Source of the DNA: Turbatrix aceti
Lineage: Eukaryota > Nematoda > Chromadorea > Rhabditida > Panagrolaimidae
Reading direction: 5' to 3'
NCBI GenBank assembly: GCA_963969345.1
Contig: OZ017766.1
Location: forward strand, 11,780,001-11,844,000
DNA length: 64,000 bases
Shown here piece by piece: positions 45,801-55,800 of this stretch (position 1 is its first letter; each line of letters starts with the position of its first letter). Made by a program: the position numbers and the translations under genes. A model generated the notes under the pieces. That model worked only from the letters and a program-made list of their open reading frames with translations. It was not told the DNA's origin and did no database searches.

Positions 45801-48800
45801 CTCGCTACAGCCAACCCAACTTTGCTGGCTCGCGAACTGCTCAACCAAACCGCAATCAAAGCCCGATTGGTTACAGCGACAACGCTCGAAGTCAAAACGT
45901 GCAACGCCCTACCGTTTGAGTCAGTAACATTTTTGCCTCAACCCGAGTGTTACAACCGCCTGCCGGTCGAATTCATCTACCATGGACGGAAACTGCAAGC
46001 ATTCCTGGATCCCATCACCAGAATTCTTGAACCGTCTGCCGACCGAGTCAACTGTGCCGATGTTCCGTACATTCATTTTGATCGACCGAATAACCAACTA
46101 CAGCGGTACGATCAGCAAACCGGCCACATGGCATTTGTTCACAGACTCGCCGAGATTGGCCGTTTCCGCAACGTTGATTTCCCGGAACTATACGTTGGCG
46201 ACAAACACCAAGTCTACGCTAATCTGATTCTGACGAACCTTTCGGAAGTATTTTCCTTCCAACAATTCTACAACGATATCGTGAACCACATGGACGTGAA
46301 AGATGTGATCGACACACTGGACTACGCATCCAACGCCGTCCCTGGAACTCGGACAAATTCTATCCGATCAGCCCAGACTGAAAAGGCCAAACAATTTGCC
46401 GAATCACTAGTTGCTAATGGTCTTTTTGGATTCCTCACAGGTGGACTTATTTCTCCAACTCAACTCTGGGTATTTTCGTGTTGCATCTACATTACCTTGA
46501 CAATCGCTGCAAGGATCATTCTCCCAGCCCTGATTCAAGAATGTATGCGCTACGTCAATCTGCCATTCCTGACAACCCGTCTATGGCACCGCGCACGCAC
46601 TTGGCGGAGAAATAGAAACTCCCACGCCCAGGACGCTACCGAAGAACCCACTTTGCCCTTGCAACAAATGTATCCAATTCGCAACCAAGTGAGCACCACG
46701 TGCGTCAAGCTAAGTGGTTTTATTAACGATCTATCAGCCAGACTGCTCGTCGACACCGCTGCCATGTACTCGATCATTCATCAGTCATTCGTTGACCGCT
46801 ACAATATTCCAACAACGAAACCAAACGAACCCTACAATCTCGTAGGTATTGATGGAACACCGATCAAGGTCAATGAAGTCGCGCATGTCAAGCTCAGAAT
46901 TGGCTCACAATGTGTCGAAGTCAAACCACTGGTACTCGACCAAGAATTGTTCGATGACCACTACGACGTACTGGTTGGAGAAAGCATTCTCAAGAAGCTG
47001 AACGAGATCACCATCAACTACACTGCAAAAACTTGTCGAATCGGTAGCGAAACTTTCAAACTTTCCCAGGTACTCGTTACTCTTCCGAAAAAGAAGGACG
47101 AACTGCTATTCTCGGATACTGGAATTTCTGGTGACAAACTCATCGATCTTTGCGATTTGATCCAGCGCCACGACGACATATTCAGTCGAAACGACAAAGA
47201 TCTGGGACGATGCACCATCACTGCTCCTCGCATGCGTGTCACCTCGACTAAACCGATCTCGACAATGCCGTATCGTATCCCAGAAAAGGCAACTCCCGCA
47301 GTCGATAAGTTTATTACGGAAATGCTGGACGCGGGCGTACTCGTGGAATCTACCACGCCATGGGTCAGCGGAATCGTAGTCGCGCCAAAGAAAAGCGGTG
47401 AACTTCGTTCTTGTGTCGATTTTCGACGCCTGAATAACGTCACCGAGACCGACCCCTTTCCACTACCACGGATTGAGACTCTACTAAACCGTACTGCCGG
47501 CTGTTATTGGTATTCCACGTTGGACCTAAAATCGGGGTTTCTACAAATCCCTCTGGATGAAGAAACTAGTCGGTATTGTGGCATTACTACCGAAAAAGGC
47601 ATCTACCAATTCAAGACTATGCCATTTGGTCTGAAGAATGCGCCTGCAATATTTTGCCGCGTCATGTCCACCGTCCTGAAGGGATTGGAAGACGTCGCAT
47701 TGGCGTACATGGACGACGTGATTATTTTCACGAAGTCGGAAGACCCTGCTACGCATCTCGCCGCGCTTGAGAAAGTCTTCAAACGATTTCGCGAATTTGG
47801 TCTCAAGATTCATGCCTCGAAGTGTTCGCTGGTCAACCGACACGTCACTTACGTCGGTCACCGAATTGATAGCGACGGTATTAGTCCATCAGACATTCAC
47901 GTTCGTGCGATCAAGAACTACCCCGCTCCAACATCTGCACAAGACGTGAAACGCTTCCTTGGACTGGCCAACTTCTTTCGAAGATTCATCCCTCACTTCG
48001 CAACCATTGCTCGCCCTCTGACGAACCTGACTCGCAAGAACGTTCCATTCAAGTGGTCAGAAACCGAGCAGATCGCATTCAACACGCTGATCCTCGAACT
48101 GACGAAACCACCAGTGCTCGTTGCCCCCAACTACGACCGTGAATTTGTAGTTCACACCGACGCCTGTCTTGAAGGCCTTGCATCTGCGCTACTCCAAGCA
48201 GACGACAACGGAAACCTTCGTGCAGTTGCTTTCTTCTCTCGCCAACTGACCAAGGCGGAAAAGAACTACACAATCACCGAGCTCGAACTTCTGGCACTTG
48301 TGGCAACGCTGGACCACTTCAAGCACCTGCTTTATGGCACACAAATCATCTGGAACACTGATCACAATCCACTGACTCATCTCCAGAGTGCCTCTTCGAA
48401 ATCGGCCCGCCTCAATCGATGGCTCTTGCACATCCAAGACTTCGATATCGTCCCGTGCTACATCAAGGGTCCGAACAACCTTGTTGCCGACGCCCTGTCA
48501 CGCTCAAGTCTTCCACTCGACAACGCTTCAAGCCTGAACACGTACTCGTACTTTGGTTTTGAACCCGAAGCTGAGGAAGACGATGAAGAAATCGATAACG
48601 AGGCGACCGAACCAGATCAATCGATTGAAATCCCGAAAGCCGACACTCTGATGACCCCCGAAGAGGACGCTGTGATTCAACACGTCATTAAAGCTCTGCT
48701 GAAAGGCTGGAAGACTCCCACAGAAGCCGAGCTGCGCCCTTACTTCATCGCTCGTGCCGAACTACATGTGGAGAACGGACAACTCTTCAAAGACAGCCGC

Positions 48801-49730
48801 GTTGTTGTTTCCCCCAGCCAGCGCAAGCATGTGCTGCACACTCTTCATCGCGCTCATCAGGGGATGTCCCGCACCAAGGCTCTTGCTCGCCGCTACGTCT
48901 GGTGGCCAAACATCACAAAAGACATCGAAGCTCTCTGCGCTGCCTGCACCACTTGCAACAAGTACGCTCCCGAAATTACGAAGTATCCAATCACTTCATG
49001 GCCGACACCCTCCGAACCATTCGAACGGGTTCACATTGATTTTGCCGGACCTATCTTCGACGCTTCCTGGCTCGTGGTAGTCGACGCGTACTCTCGCTAC
49101 CCCTTCGTTATTCCGATGAAGAAGACCACGGCATCTGACTGTATCAAAGTGCTGGATTCCCTCTTTGCCAACTTTGGTTATCCTACCACCCTTGTCTCTG
49201 ACAACGGAAGACAGTTCAGTGCAGCGGAATTCAACGAACATCTCAAGAACAATGGCACACAAACGATGAAGTCGCCTCCTTACCACCCCGAGTCTAACGG
49301 ACTTGCCGAACGATTCGTTGGTACCTTCAAGAAGGCAGTGAAAAAGATTCTTGACGAAGGCGCATGCACCTCGCCCATCGAAGCAGCGAACACGTGGCTA
49401 TTGGACTACCGCAACACCCCACTGATGTCCATGAACCAGTCGCCCAGCGAACTCATGTTCCATCGCCTGCTCAACCACCCTCTCAAGAACTTGGCGCAAA
49501 CAAACAAGCCTTCCCCTCTGGACGAAGAGTCGCTATTCCAAATTGGCGACGAAGTCTGGCGTCGTGACCCGCTCAGGAACGTCTGGATTGCCGGTCACGT
49601 TACTGGCAACGACGGAAGCTTCATCTTCCATATTAAGGACGATGACAGCGACAAGACACACCGAGCCCACCGCGACGACATGAAGGCCCGCAAGCGACAC
49701 GCATACGCTCGCACCACGTCGATGCCCTGA
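42882..49730 (+). CDS. Gag - envelope-like - protease - RT - RNase H - integrase polyprotein
   Basis: One uninterrupted frame of 2,282 residues, start ATG 42882. In order: coiled-coil-rich N-terminus (to about 150); gag core (FDGSPTQAFSHW at about 257); zinc knuckle C-x2-C-x4-H-x4-C (about 449-462); four 27-bp DNA repeats encoding an R/D/S-rich stretch (about 486-530). Next is an envelope-like region: a hydrophobic segment TIVLCVLALFVFPIQA (about 640-656) that could act as a signal peptide, a cysteine-rich ectodomain of about 520 residues with several N-x-T/S sites, and a C-terminal membrane segment (about 1180-1220). Then aspartic protease (LLVDTAAMYS, about 1288), RT with YMDDV (about 1609), RNase H (HTDACLEG), integrase HHCC and D,D35E, and a basic tail. 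No stop or frameshift separates the parts. The envelope type is not certain. Confidence 0.9.
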   Translation: MTNSRHTYSKMPSLFENCHTVEQLVKTLMVFEKSTLLSINNLETAIKEVKEDIQTLKDRQADDIEEKVNIALTEKIGDAVHGDTDKYDELKKLLGTAFTKQTTDHEKTTIRLTALTELTTKACNATKQLDELRDEIRKLETKINELNLDSKPKPPTLIRRDKFCAPMKSQAMLDPTAQAIEQLRALSMQSQAPQSSSTEYHTTNVMFGTMNSMFHFDNGYFVDDMDEFPDDANDDPPTQAPMLMIAMNPAIDSCPMFDGSPTQAFSHWLRKFELYIARGPFHLLEGQRLAHLVSKLEGAAFLAYDALNAAVRADYDATLEALNRRFPSRTAKLAAEENFGQCYQQKDEAVHQFATRLATLVYTMMEGDPPEMIENVLRRETINRMNGELRAYVRGHQPATTEEAVAMAHRQELIQAERARARKEVHDLQNAFKASMRIGETTNAYKNSECFYCHKTGHIARHCYQRKQDADDRSHGTRDRYQNDRRSRNDSRDRNRRNDSRDRNRRNDSRDRNRRNDSRDRDRRSDSRDYSRHYRSDSRDHHERNRNYRSDSRDRYETNRYRNNSRDRYDHHRKRSDSSGSDNSRHGGRRQFSKSPDRKPSVRFANQHSIYSMAMPIASSVLTRPDNRPKTRPLSWTWKTIVLCVLALFVFPIQAHSQNDDVLFCTHDAVTSYWTLPNKPPCHAPTFRKNDAIVNTNWEVYRPNTIEYKTEAHHCQCIRTTQTHSCSFFGTDVYSDAIHDPIPTTSADCKRMATVQISEHGTLLNHTDFFATNNTLIFSDRWWPRYMWSEKQSVVNCYLTTTHIYTRHGTEEVTKIVPSATACYYRQGSCQLAEQGVLIWEPDNTHQCRFILMQAMHGSFGGNTFIAESKQFALSFSSNVKEIPIRDCNKTMLVTDQGYAITNKTWQDAQQELEHAAELKRIPRDAGIVLTNQLAAQLTALQRNADNVARQFFEASIKHICSALEAIAEATVALATANPTLLARELLNQTAIKARLVTATTLEVKTCNALPFESVTFLPQPECYNRLPVEFIYHGRKLQAFLDPITRILEPSADRVNCADVPYIHFDRPNNQLQRYDQQTGHMAFVHRLAEIGRFRNVDFPELYVGDKHQVYANLILTNLSEVFSFQQFYNDIVNHMDVKDVIDTLDYASNAVPGTRTNSIRSAQTEKAKQFAESLVANGLFGFLTGGLISPTQLWVFSCCIYITLTIAARIILPALIQECMRYVNLPFLTTRLWHRARTWRRNRNSHAQDATEEPTLPLQQMYPIRNQVSTTCVKLSGFINDLSARLLVDTAAMYSIIHQSFVDRYNIPTTKPNEPYNLVGIDGTPIKVNEVAHVKLRIGSQCVEVKPLVLDQELFDDHYDVLVGESILKKLNEITINYTAKTCRIGSETFKLSQVLVTLPKKKDELLFSDTGISGDKLIDLCDLIQRHDDIFSRNDKDLGRCTITAPRMRVTSTKPISTMPYRIPEKATPAVDKFITEMLDAGVLVESTTPWVSGIVVAPKKSGELRSCVDFRRLNNVTETDPFPLPRIETLLNRTAGCYWYSTLDLKSGFLQIPLDEETSRYCGITTEKGIYQFKTMPFGLKNAPAIFCRVMSTVLKGLEDVALAYMDDVIIFTKSEDPATHLAALEKVFKRFREFGLKIHASKCSLVNRHVTYVGHRIDSDGISPSDIHVRAIKNYPAPTSAQDVKRFLGLANFFRRFIPHFATIARPLTNLTRKNVPFKWSETEQIAFNTLILELTKPPVLVAPNYDREFVVHTDACLEGLASALLQADDNGNLRAVAFFSRQLTKAEKNYTITELELLALVATLDHFKHLLYGTQIIWNTDHNPLTHLQSASSKSARLNRWLLHIQDFDIVPCYIKGPNNLVADALSRSSLPLDNASSLNTYSYFGFEPEAEEDDEEIDNEATEPDQSIEIPKADTLMTPEEDAVIQHVIKALLKGWKTPTEAELRPYFIARAELHVENGQLFKDSRVVVSPSQRKHVLHTLHRAHQGMSRTKALARRYVWWPNITKDIEALCAACTTCNKYAPEITKYPITSWPTPSEPFERVHIDFAGPIFDASWLVVVDAYSRYPFVIPMKKTTASDCIKVLDSLFANFGYPTTLVSDNGRQFSAAEFNEHLKNNGTQTMKSPPYHPESNGLAERFVGTFKKAVKKILDEGACTSPIEAANTWLLDYRNTPLMSMNQSPSELMFHRLLNHPLKNLAQTNKPSPLDEESLFQIGDEVWRRDPLRNVWIAGHVTGNDGSFIFHIKDDDSDKTHRAHRDDMKARKRHAYARTTSMP
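44792..46545 (+). other. Envelope-like membrane region inside the polyprotein
   Basis: Bounded by two hydrophobic segments and rich in cysteine, with a helical, repetitive middle (about 45610-45890, LTALQRNADNVARQF and ALEAIAEATVALATA) and a following CYNRLPVEF...GRKLQAFLDP block. This architecture (signal, ectodomain, anchor) is that of a viral surface glycoprotein. The CY-x-RLPV block reminds me of glycoproteins of chuvirus-like agents captured by other invertebrate retroelements, but this is an impression. Its place between gag and protease is unusual. Confidence 0.6.
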
Positions 49731-49955
49731 TACTCCGGCGACGACACCTCACCGCTCCCCACAACACCAGGGTCGAGCTTCAACCTCCGCGTTGAGTTTT
49801 GTTGTTTCCCTTTTTTCTCTCCAAAACGAGCACCGCGTAATTCAAGTAGTTGCCCCTTTTTCCCAACTAGTTGCCACTGCAATCCGGATACCATTTCAAA
49901 CCTTTTGTACCTACCACACGCCGCTTGAGGCCGAATTGGCTTCAAACTTCTCCCG

Positions 49956-49968
49956 AAAGGGGGAGGGG
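49956..49968 (+). promoter_or_regulatory. Polypurine tract
   Basis: AAAGGGGGAGGGG ends exactly one base before the 3' LTR start, the expected place of the plus-strand primer. Confidence 0.85.
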
Positions 49969-50362
49969 TGTTGTATCCGCGGCGTAAGGCAAAAGAGGAA
50001 GACAAAGAAGTGTTGCAACCCGCGCTCCAACCTTTGGCGCGAGGGGCCAGCCGCGCGAGCTAGCAAGTCGTTAGACAAATGACTTGCGCCCGCGGACGCG
50101 ATCAACACCTTGTTCCCTCTCTTTGTCTATCTCCCTGCCACAGTATCCGGAAGCAAACAACGCCCCATTAGCATCTTTATATAAGAGCCTAAGACACGGG
50201 GTTTCACCAACCACTGTCTAGGGCCAAGTCCCCCGGTTGCTTGTTGTAATTTGTGTGATTTTGCTGAATAAATTTGATTGTTGTATTGTGATATTGTGAT
50301 TGTTGGTATTTGTGTTAGAGGAGTTAAGTAGGGAGCCTTAGAGAGGAACCGGGTACACATTA
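49969..50362 (+). repeat. 3' LTR (394 bp)
   Basis: Same length and, by eye, the same sequence as the 5' LTR, followed by the AAAGT duplication at 50363-50367. Confidence 0.9.
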
Positions 50363-51232
50363 AAAGTGAAATGAATTTTAAAACTAAAACTAGATACATA
50401 AATCATCCAAATCGTTGATTGAGAGCATTGCGTGCGCAACGGCGTGCGCACTGAAGGGTCTCTAAACGAAATTATGTTTTATTTCTGTGCTTTTTTTTCC
50501 GCTTTTTGTAGCTGGAACATCAGCAATTTGAGGTTATCATTTTCTGCACCCTTGCTATCTGATTTCTGTCGTTTTTTTGTATTTAGACAATTTGTGAACA
50601 CTTTGTGAACATTTTTTGGTTACTCCTATAAAAATTGTTCACAAAATTTTTCAACACCATTTTTTAGGACATTCAATTGATATTCTTTGTACTCACTTGC
50701 GTTGACCTCATTGCATATTTCGCAATTTTTATAAAAGTTAGTAAGCCGAGAATAGAAAATATTATCCAGCGTCTCCAAAATCTACCTGTGATGTCGAATG
50801 CAACTGATGTGAAACGCAACGATATGAAAATACTTTATCCGTGCTTTTTGACTGCAATTTTAATTTGGATTGAAACCGGAACATTTTACATTTACGAAAC
50901 ATACACTGGTAAGACGACATTTTTTACGCTCATTTTTATTTATTTATTTTATTTTTTTAGCGAAATGGTACGAAAATGGATTTATTTACAATGGTGTATT
51001 TCTTCCAAAATATGGTGCGCTTTTACAATTTATTATTCAGATAGTCAGAACCGGCATACATGCACTTATTATCCTGGTTTTTAATCAACAAGTTCAGTCT
51101 GCGGCCGGAAATTTCTGTTTTGCAGTGATAGACTTCATTTTTCCAAAAACTTTTCAGGCTAGGGCCAAAAAAGCATTTTTTATGCGAACATGTAAAACAG
51201 TGAATGTTACACCCGCTAAACCGATTTTTTAA

Positions 51233-52871
51233 AACTAAATATTGGTGTTTTTTTATGTGCAGAAGCTTGAATAAAATTCCAGACAGACTAGACACTAGTT
51301 TCACTTGAATAGTGAGTGTTAATTCTTAATTAAATACTTGGTTTGTAGACTGCAAATTAGTTTGGTTTATAATTAATAAAACGATGGGAAGAAGAAATCG
51401 CGCCCAAAACGAATCGAGACATTTACACCTACGTGGACATCATTTGTGCCTCCTAACATCTGGTCTAATGATAACTAACCACTGAGTAATGGTGAAATAA
51501 ATAAATAAATAAATAATTAATAACCGGAAAAAACACGACAGGTGAGAAAAAAAATACTACAATGGTGAAAGAACGAAAAAATCATCGTACCACAAAAATA
51601 TTGTTTGCCTAAAAAAAGCGGAATGAATTTAAAAAACAAAAAATTTCCAAACGTAGACAAGGATTTTTTTACGGTATGCCAGCAAAGATTTTTTTATATT
51701 TTTTGTTTGTAAGCGGACACGATAATTTTTTTCTGAACATATTTGTTGGTGTTTTCGTAATGAATTAGTGTTTTTAATCATCTTGTTTCAGTTTTTTTTC
51801 TCAAAAAACGTGTCTCATACACCCAAAAAAATCCAAAATCTAACAAAACAGCACTTCTTGCAAACACGTTATCCATCTGTCACCGGGCACCGTTCAAACT
51901 GTCACTTTTAGGTAAAAATATTCTCGATGAGGAATATCATGTTTCCTAAAAATCTTGTTTGAAACATTTTTTTATCCAAACATGGTATCTTCATTTTTTT
52001 GCAAAAAAAAATATTGATGAAAAGAGATCGAAGAGTAACTAAATAACTGGATGTGTGCATTATTTATTGTTGTTTTGCATTTGCATCCCCTGGATTCCAG
52101 CCTAAAAACAACCCGTTTGTGAACTTGAAAGTGAAATGAATAAAAATTTTTTTGTCTACAAAATAATGAATGAATGATTGACTCTGATAATGATGGGGGG
52201 AATATTATTGTCGCTGCAGAAAAAAAGCAAGGGGATATCTTCTCAGATCCCGCTGGGGTGTCTGCGTTGATCATCCATCGCGGCGCTTGAATAAAACTTT
52301 CTCCAGACCAACGACGACGACGACGAAAACGACGACGACAACGACCTTTTCTCCATGTTTGGCGCGATCTATCACATTTCATGTCGCAGTTGATGGAAGA
52401 GAAGAAAATGAAGAAGAAGTAATCAATTTTGACCAAACAAGCAAATTAAAATTAACTTGAAATATGTATCACAATTTGTAATTGATGCAGGTTTTTCTTT
52501 TTCTTTTCTGATGTGATAAAAAAAATTTTTTGAAGTGCATAAAAAATTTGGGGTTCCGCCTACTTTTTGAATAAATGCCCAAACAATCAAGTCGGGGGCT
52601 TCTGCAGGATGATGTGAAGATGTGAAGCGATCTCCCCTCCCCCCTCTGTCCTCCTCCGGAGAAGAAAGAACATTTTCCTGCTGCCTGCGCGCGTGCACTG
52701 GGAAGAAAAGGAAGTTAGAGATAGAAACAGAGTCGTTCGTTGGCGAGACGACTCTGTCGCTCTTTCTCTTCTACTTCTTCTGACTGCCTGCTTGCTTTCT
52801 CTGTTGCACAACAACAACAACAACGAAGCAATAATCAGAACACCTGGACTGGATAGAAAAAAAAGTACACG
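51233..52871. other. Intergenic region between receptor cluster and metallopeptidase gene
   Basis: No gene supported. Contains the 49-bp inverted repeat copy (51453-51501), an AAAT microsatellite next to it, a CGA/ACG trinucleotide run near 52305-52345, and AT-rich DNA. The GC-richer part from 52600 on is probably promoter and 5' untranslated sequence of the following gene. Confidence 0.5.
51453..51501 (-). repeat. 49-bp inverted repeat partner of 26272-26320
   Basis: Exact reverse complement of 26272-26320, about 25 kb away, 221 bp past the stop of receptor 5. Confidence 0.85.
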
Positions 52872-55800
52872 TTGGTGGTGGCACGAATGGTGGGGGCCAT
52901 AGCGGCTGCTCCGATTCGGAGGCTTAATTTTATTTTAATACTGTACTACATATTTTTAACGGGTCTAAATTATTTTGTTATTGTCAATGCTATACCAAGG
53001 CGGGGTAATGAACCATGGACTCTCATATTGTGTAAATTTGCCGATCTCTCAAATTACGAACCAAGGCCACCGTATTACTTTCAGCAGTGGCTAAGTGGAT
53101 CTCATCCGGGTAAGTTTAAAACTATTAAAATATTTTATTTTGTATCATAAACTTTTTTTGTGCCAAAAAAAGTTCGACACACTATTATTATGTCAGTCAA
53201 TGTTTTTTTTTCAGATTCAATCGAAAACTATTTTTCGCAGCTTTCAAACGGCATATACACAATCAAGGGCAGCAATGTTATTGGATGGATTACGATGCCC
53301 TATACCCAAAAGGATATTTTGCGTTTAATTAATGCAGATGCCATGGCACCTCTGGGCTCTTCGAGGTCTTTTGACGTGAGTAAAATTTAAAAAAAAATTT
53401 TTTAGAATTTTCAATTTTTTTTCTTTGATACTTGTTGAAAATCCTCTTTTTTACCTTTTTTCTTTACACGAGTTTTGCATGTCACATTTCGTTAGTTTTT
53501 GCCTTTTACCCATCAATTGTTTTGGATGAGCATTCCTCAAAGGGTTTTTCTCATTTTTTTCGTACTAATAGACAGTTTAGTAGTAGTTGTTTGGAGAGAT
53601 ATTATCCGTATGGATATTATCCCTCCATGTGCCTCCGAGTAACGAATAAGAAAAGGGGGGAATATCAAACGCTACACCGTCATTGGACTGACAGACAGGA
53701 AACGTTGTTTCTATTTTTTTCCTCGTCCGACAAAGCAAGAAGATGAAGGTAAAGGCGAACAAGAAGTACTTAGTAATTGATCTTGTTCGGACACCCGAAG
53801 CTGGTTTTTAGGCACGACATGAGTAATTGCACATTTTTGCAATTTTTTGACGGTTTTGAGACACTTTAGAAATGCATAAAAATTACTGTAAATATTATTT
53901 TTTGAAATGCGCATTTTTTTGACAGTTTTTCTGAAAATTTGTGTTCTCGCCACAAAAGTTTTTTTAAAGAAAAAAATTTTAGTTTTGTTTTTTTGTTCAA
54001 AAACTATGAATTTTTGAAATATAACCGTTTTTCTGAAAACTGATGTTCTTGGTACGAAAATCTGTTTTGCTCAAAAAATGAATTTTAAACAAAAGTTAAT
54101 AAAAAAAATTTTACAATTAAAGAAATCGATTTCGTAATTGCGAAAACGAATTTTTCCCTTCTGGTTTTTTTTTCACGATCACAACATAGGAGTTGTAAAC
54201 TCACACATTTTGCACGCTTGACTGATCGATATCTAAATATCTAGTATGTACAAGTATTTATCTATCTTCTTTTTTTTGTTGTTGGTGGTGATGCACATTT
54301 TACGACAGACAAGAAAAAATCTGTGATGTGCATGTTGAATGAATTAGTCATGGGTCAGTTTTTTTTGGATGGGATAAATTTATTTATGCAAATGTAATGG
54401 AGGTAGAAATTGAAAATTTTTATGGGAAATATTTTTTTGCAAAACTGTACTATTTTGTGTAATCAGTGGAAGAAATGTGCATTTTAAAATGAAGGATATG
54501 ATTTTGATACATTTTGCAATAATTTTGAAAACTAAATAATGTCTAAAAGGGTTTTTTTCGATTCAGAATGCTTTTAGCACATATCATCACAATTACTGAC
54601 AAAAATAAATTTAAAACGTAAATTTTACGAATGAATTTTTGATGTCAGAAAAATTTTGGCTGCGAAGCAACTTCTGCAAAAAAAAATTACAGTGCCAAAA
54701 ATTTTTTACAATTTTTTTACCGATTTTCGAAAAAAAAATTTTTTTTTGCGTTTTCTGTTTGATCCATTCAAAAATAACAATTTTCCCGGACCTTGACAAT
54801 TTAACCCAAATATAATACATACTTGTTTTTTTAGATTTGTTACAGAAAATGAACTTTTTTCTGCACTTCAATGCGCTGACCTTTTTTGACTCTCTCGTAC
54901 TCCAAAAAATGCAAGCAATCCATCACTCTAAATGTACCTGTCTGTCAGGAGTCTGGCGTTCATTTTTTCAGACAATTGAAAAATAGGAGTCTGGCGTATT
55001 TGGCCTGGAAATTTTTTTGGGGGTCTGCCACCCATGAATATTTGCTTTTAATCATGCCGACCAGAAAGTTATTTATTTACCTTTTTTTTGCAGTACTTTG
55101 ACAAAATCAAGGACGTATGCATCGAGACAGCCCAGAAATCCGGAAACATTGTTCATCCTCAGAGAATCACGATAATCAATTCTGGCACGACAGCTGTTTA
55201 CGGTAAAAACAATGGAGTACTGCTTACTCCGCAACTCATGTTTTCAAGTGTATTGACGCATGAGATGGTCCACAGTTTTTTTATTGGACACTCCTACAGC
55301 GATCGTAGAATCAAAGTTTTTCCCTACGCAGCCCTGGGGGAGTACGATGATCGATATGATCTCCTGTCAACTGCCAATGCTTACATGCACAGGTCAACTT
55401 TTGGCATGTCAGGTCCAGGCCTGAATGGCGCTCACCTAGATTTCCTGGGGTGGCTCCCCATGGACCGGGTACTGTACTTTGGTCGAGATGGACGCCAGAA
55501 TTATACGCTTAGAATGTCGTCATTGTCGGTCCAGCATTACGACACCAAAGGATGGCTCCTCATCATGATACCTTTCGACCGAGATGATCCGAGAAATTTT
55601 TACACAATTGAGTTCCGCACAAAAGATAGATACGATCGAGGAATTTTACAGGTAAGCGCTGCTTTTTTGCAGGTACAAATTTTATTGCTCATGGGGGATG
55701 AAGATTTATGGATAAATGTTCCATGTTTGCATATATAATTGTGTATGTTTTTTTATTGCAGCCCGCAGTGCTGATTCATCGCGTTCAGCGTGCTGGAAGC

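Larger units (their letters stand above)
42375..50362 (+). mobile_element. Complete Ty3/gypsy-class LTR retrotransposon with an envelope-like region
   Basis: 7,988 bp with two 394-bp LTRs, a primer binding site directly after the 5' LTR, one long ORF, and a purine tract (AAAGGGGGAGGGG, 49956-49968) directly before the 3' LTR. The 5-bp target duplication AAAGT lies at 42370-42374 and 50363-50367. Domain order RT - RNase H - integrase with HHCC and D,D35E motifs assigns it to the Ty3/gypsy class. It is in the same orientation as its host gene and sits in an intron. Confidence 0.92.
39456..51232 (+). pseudogene. Cluster receptor 5: interrupted by foldback element D and carrying an LTR element in an intron
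   Basis: Exons 39456-39699, 39754-40115 continuing at 42130-42309, 50668-50908 and 50961-51232. The start is MGNTTACPNRHFTCPNN. Element D splits the helix-3 region between FIFYSKY and LNELLF, adding stops. The next intron (42310-50667) contains the complete LTR retrotransposon. Apart from these insertions I see no frameshift or stop in any exon, so both insertions are young. With element D in an exon the gene should be non-functional. Confidence 0.85.

Noticed and set aside
53432..53746. Frame inside the long metallopeptidase intron with a signal-peptide-like start
   Set aside because: T-rich DNA easily gives hydrophobic starts; no homology seen and no junctions consistent with the gene phase.
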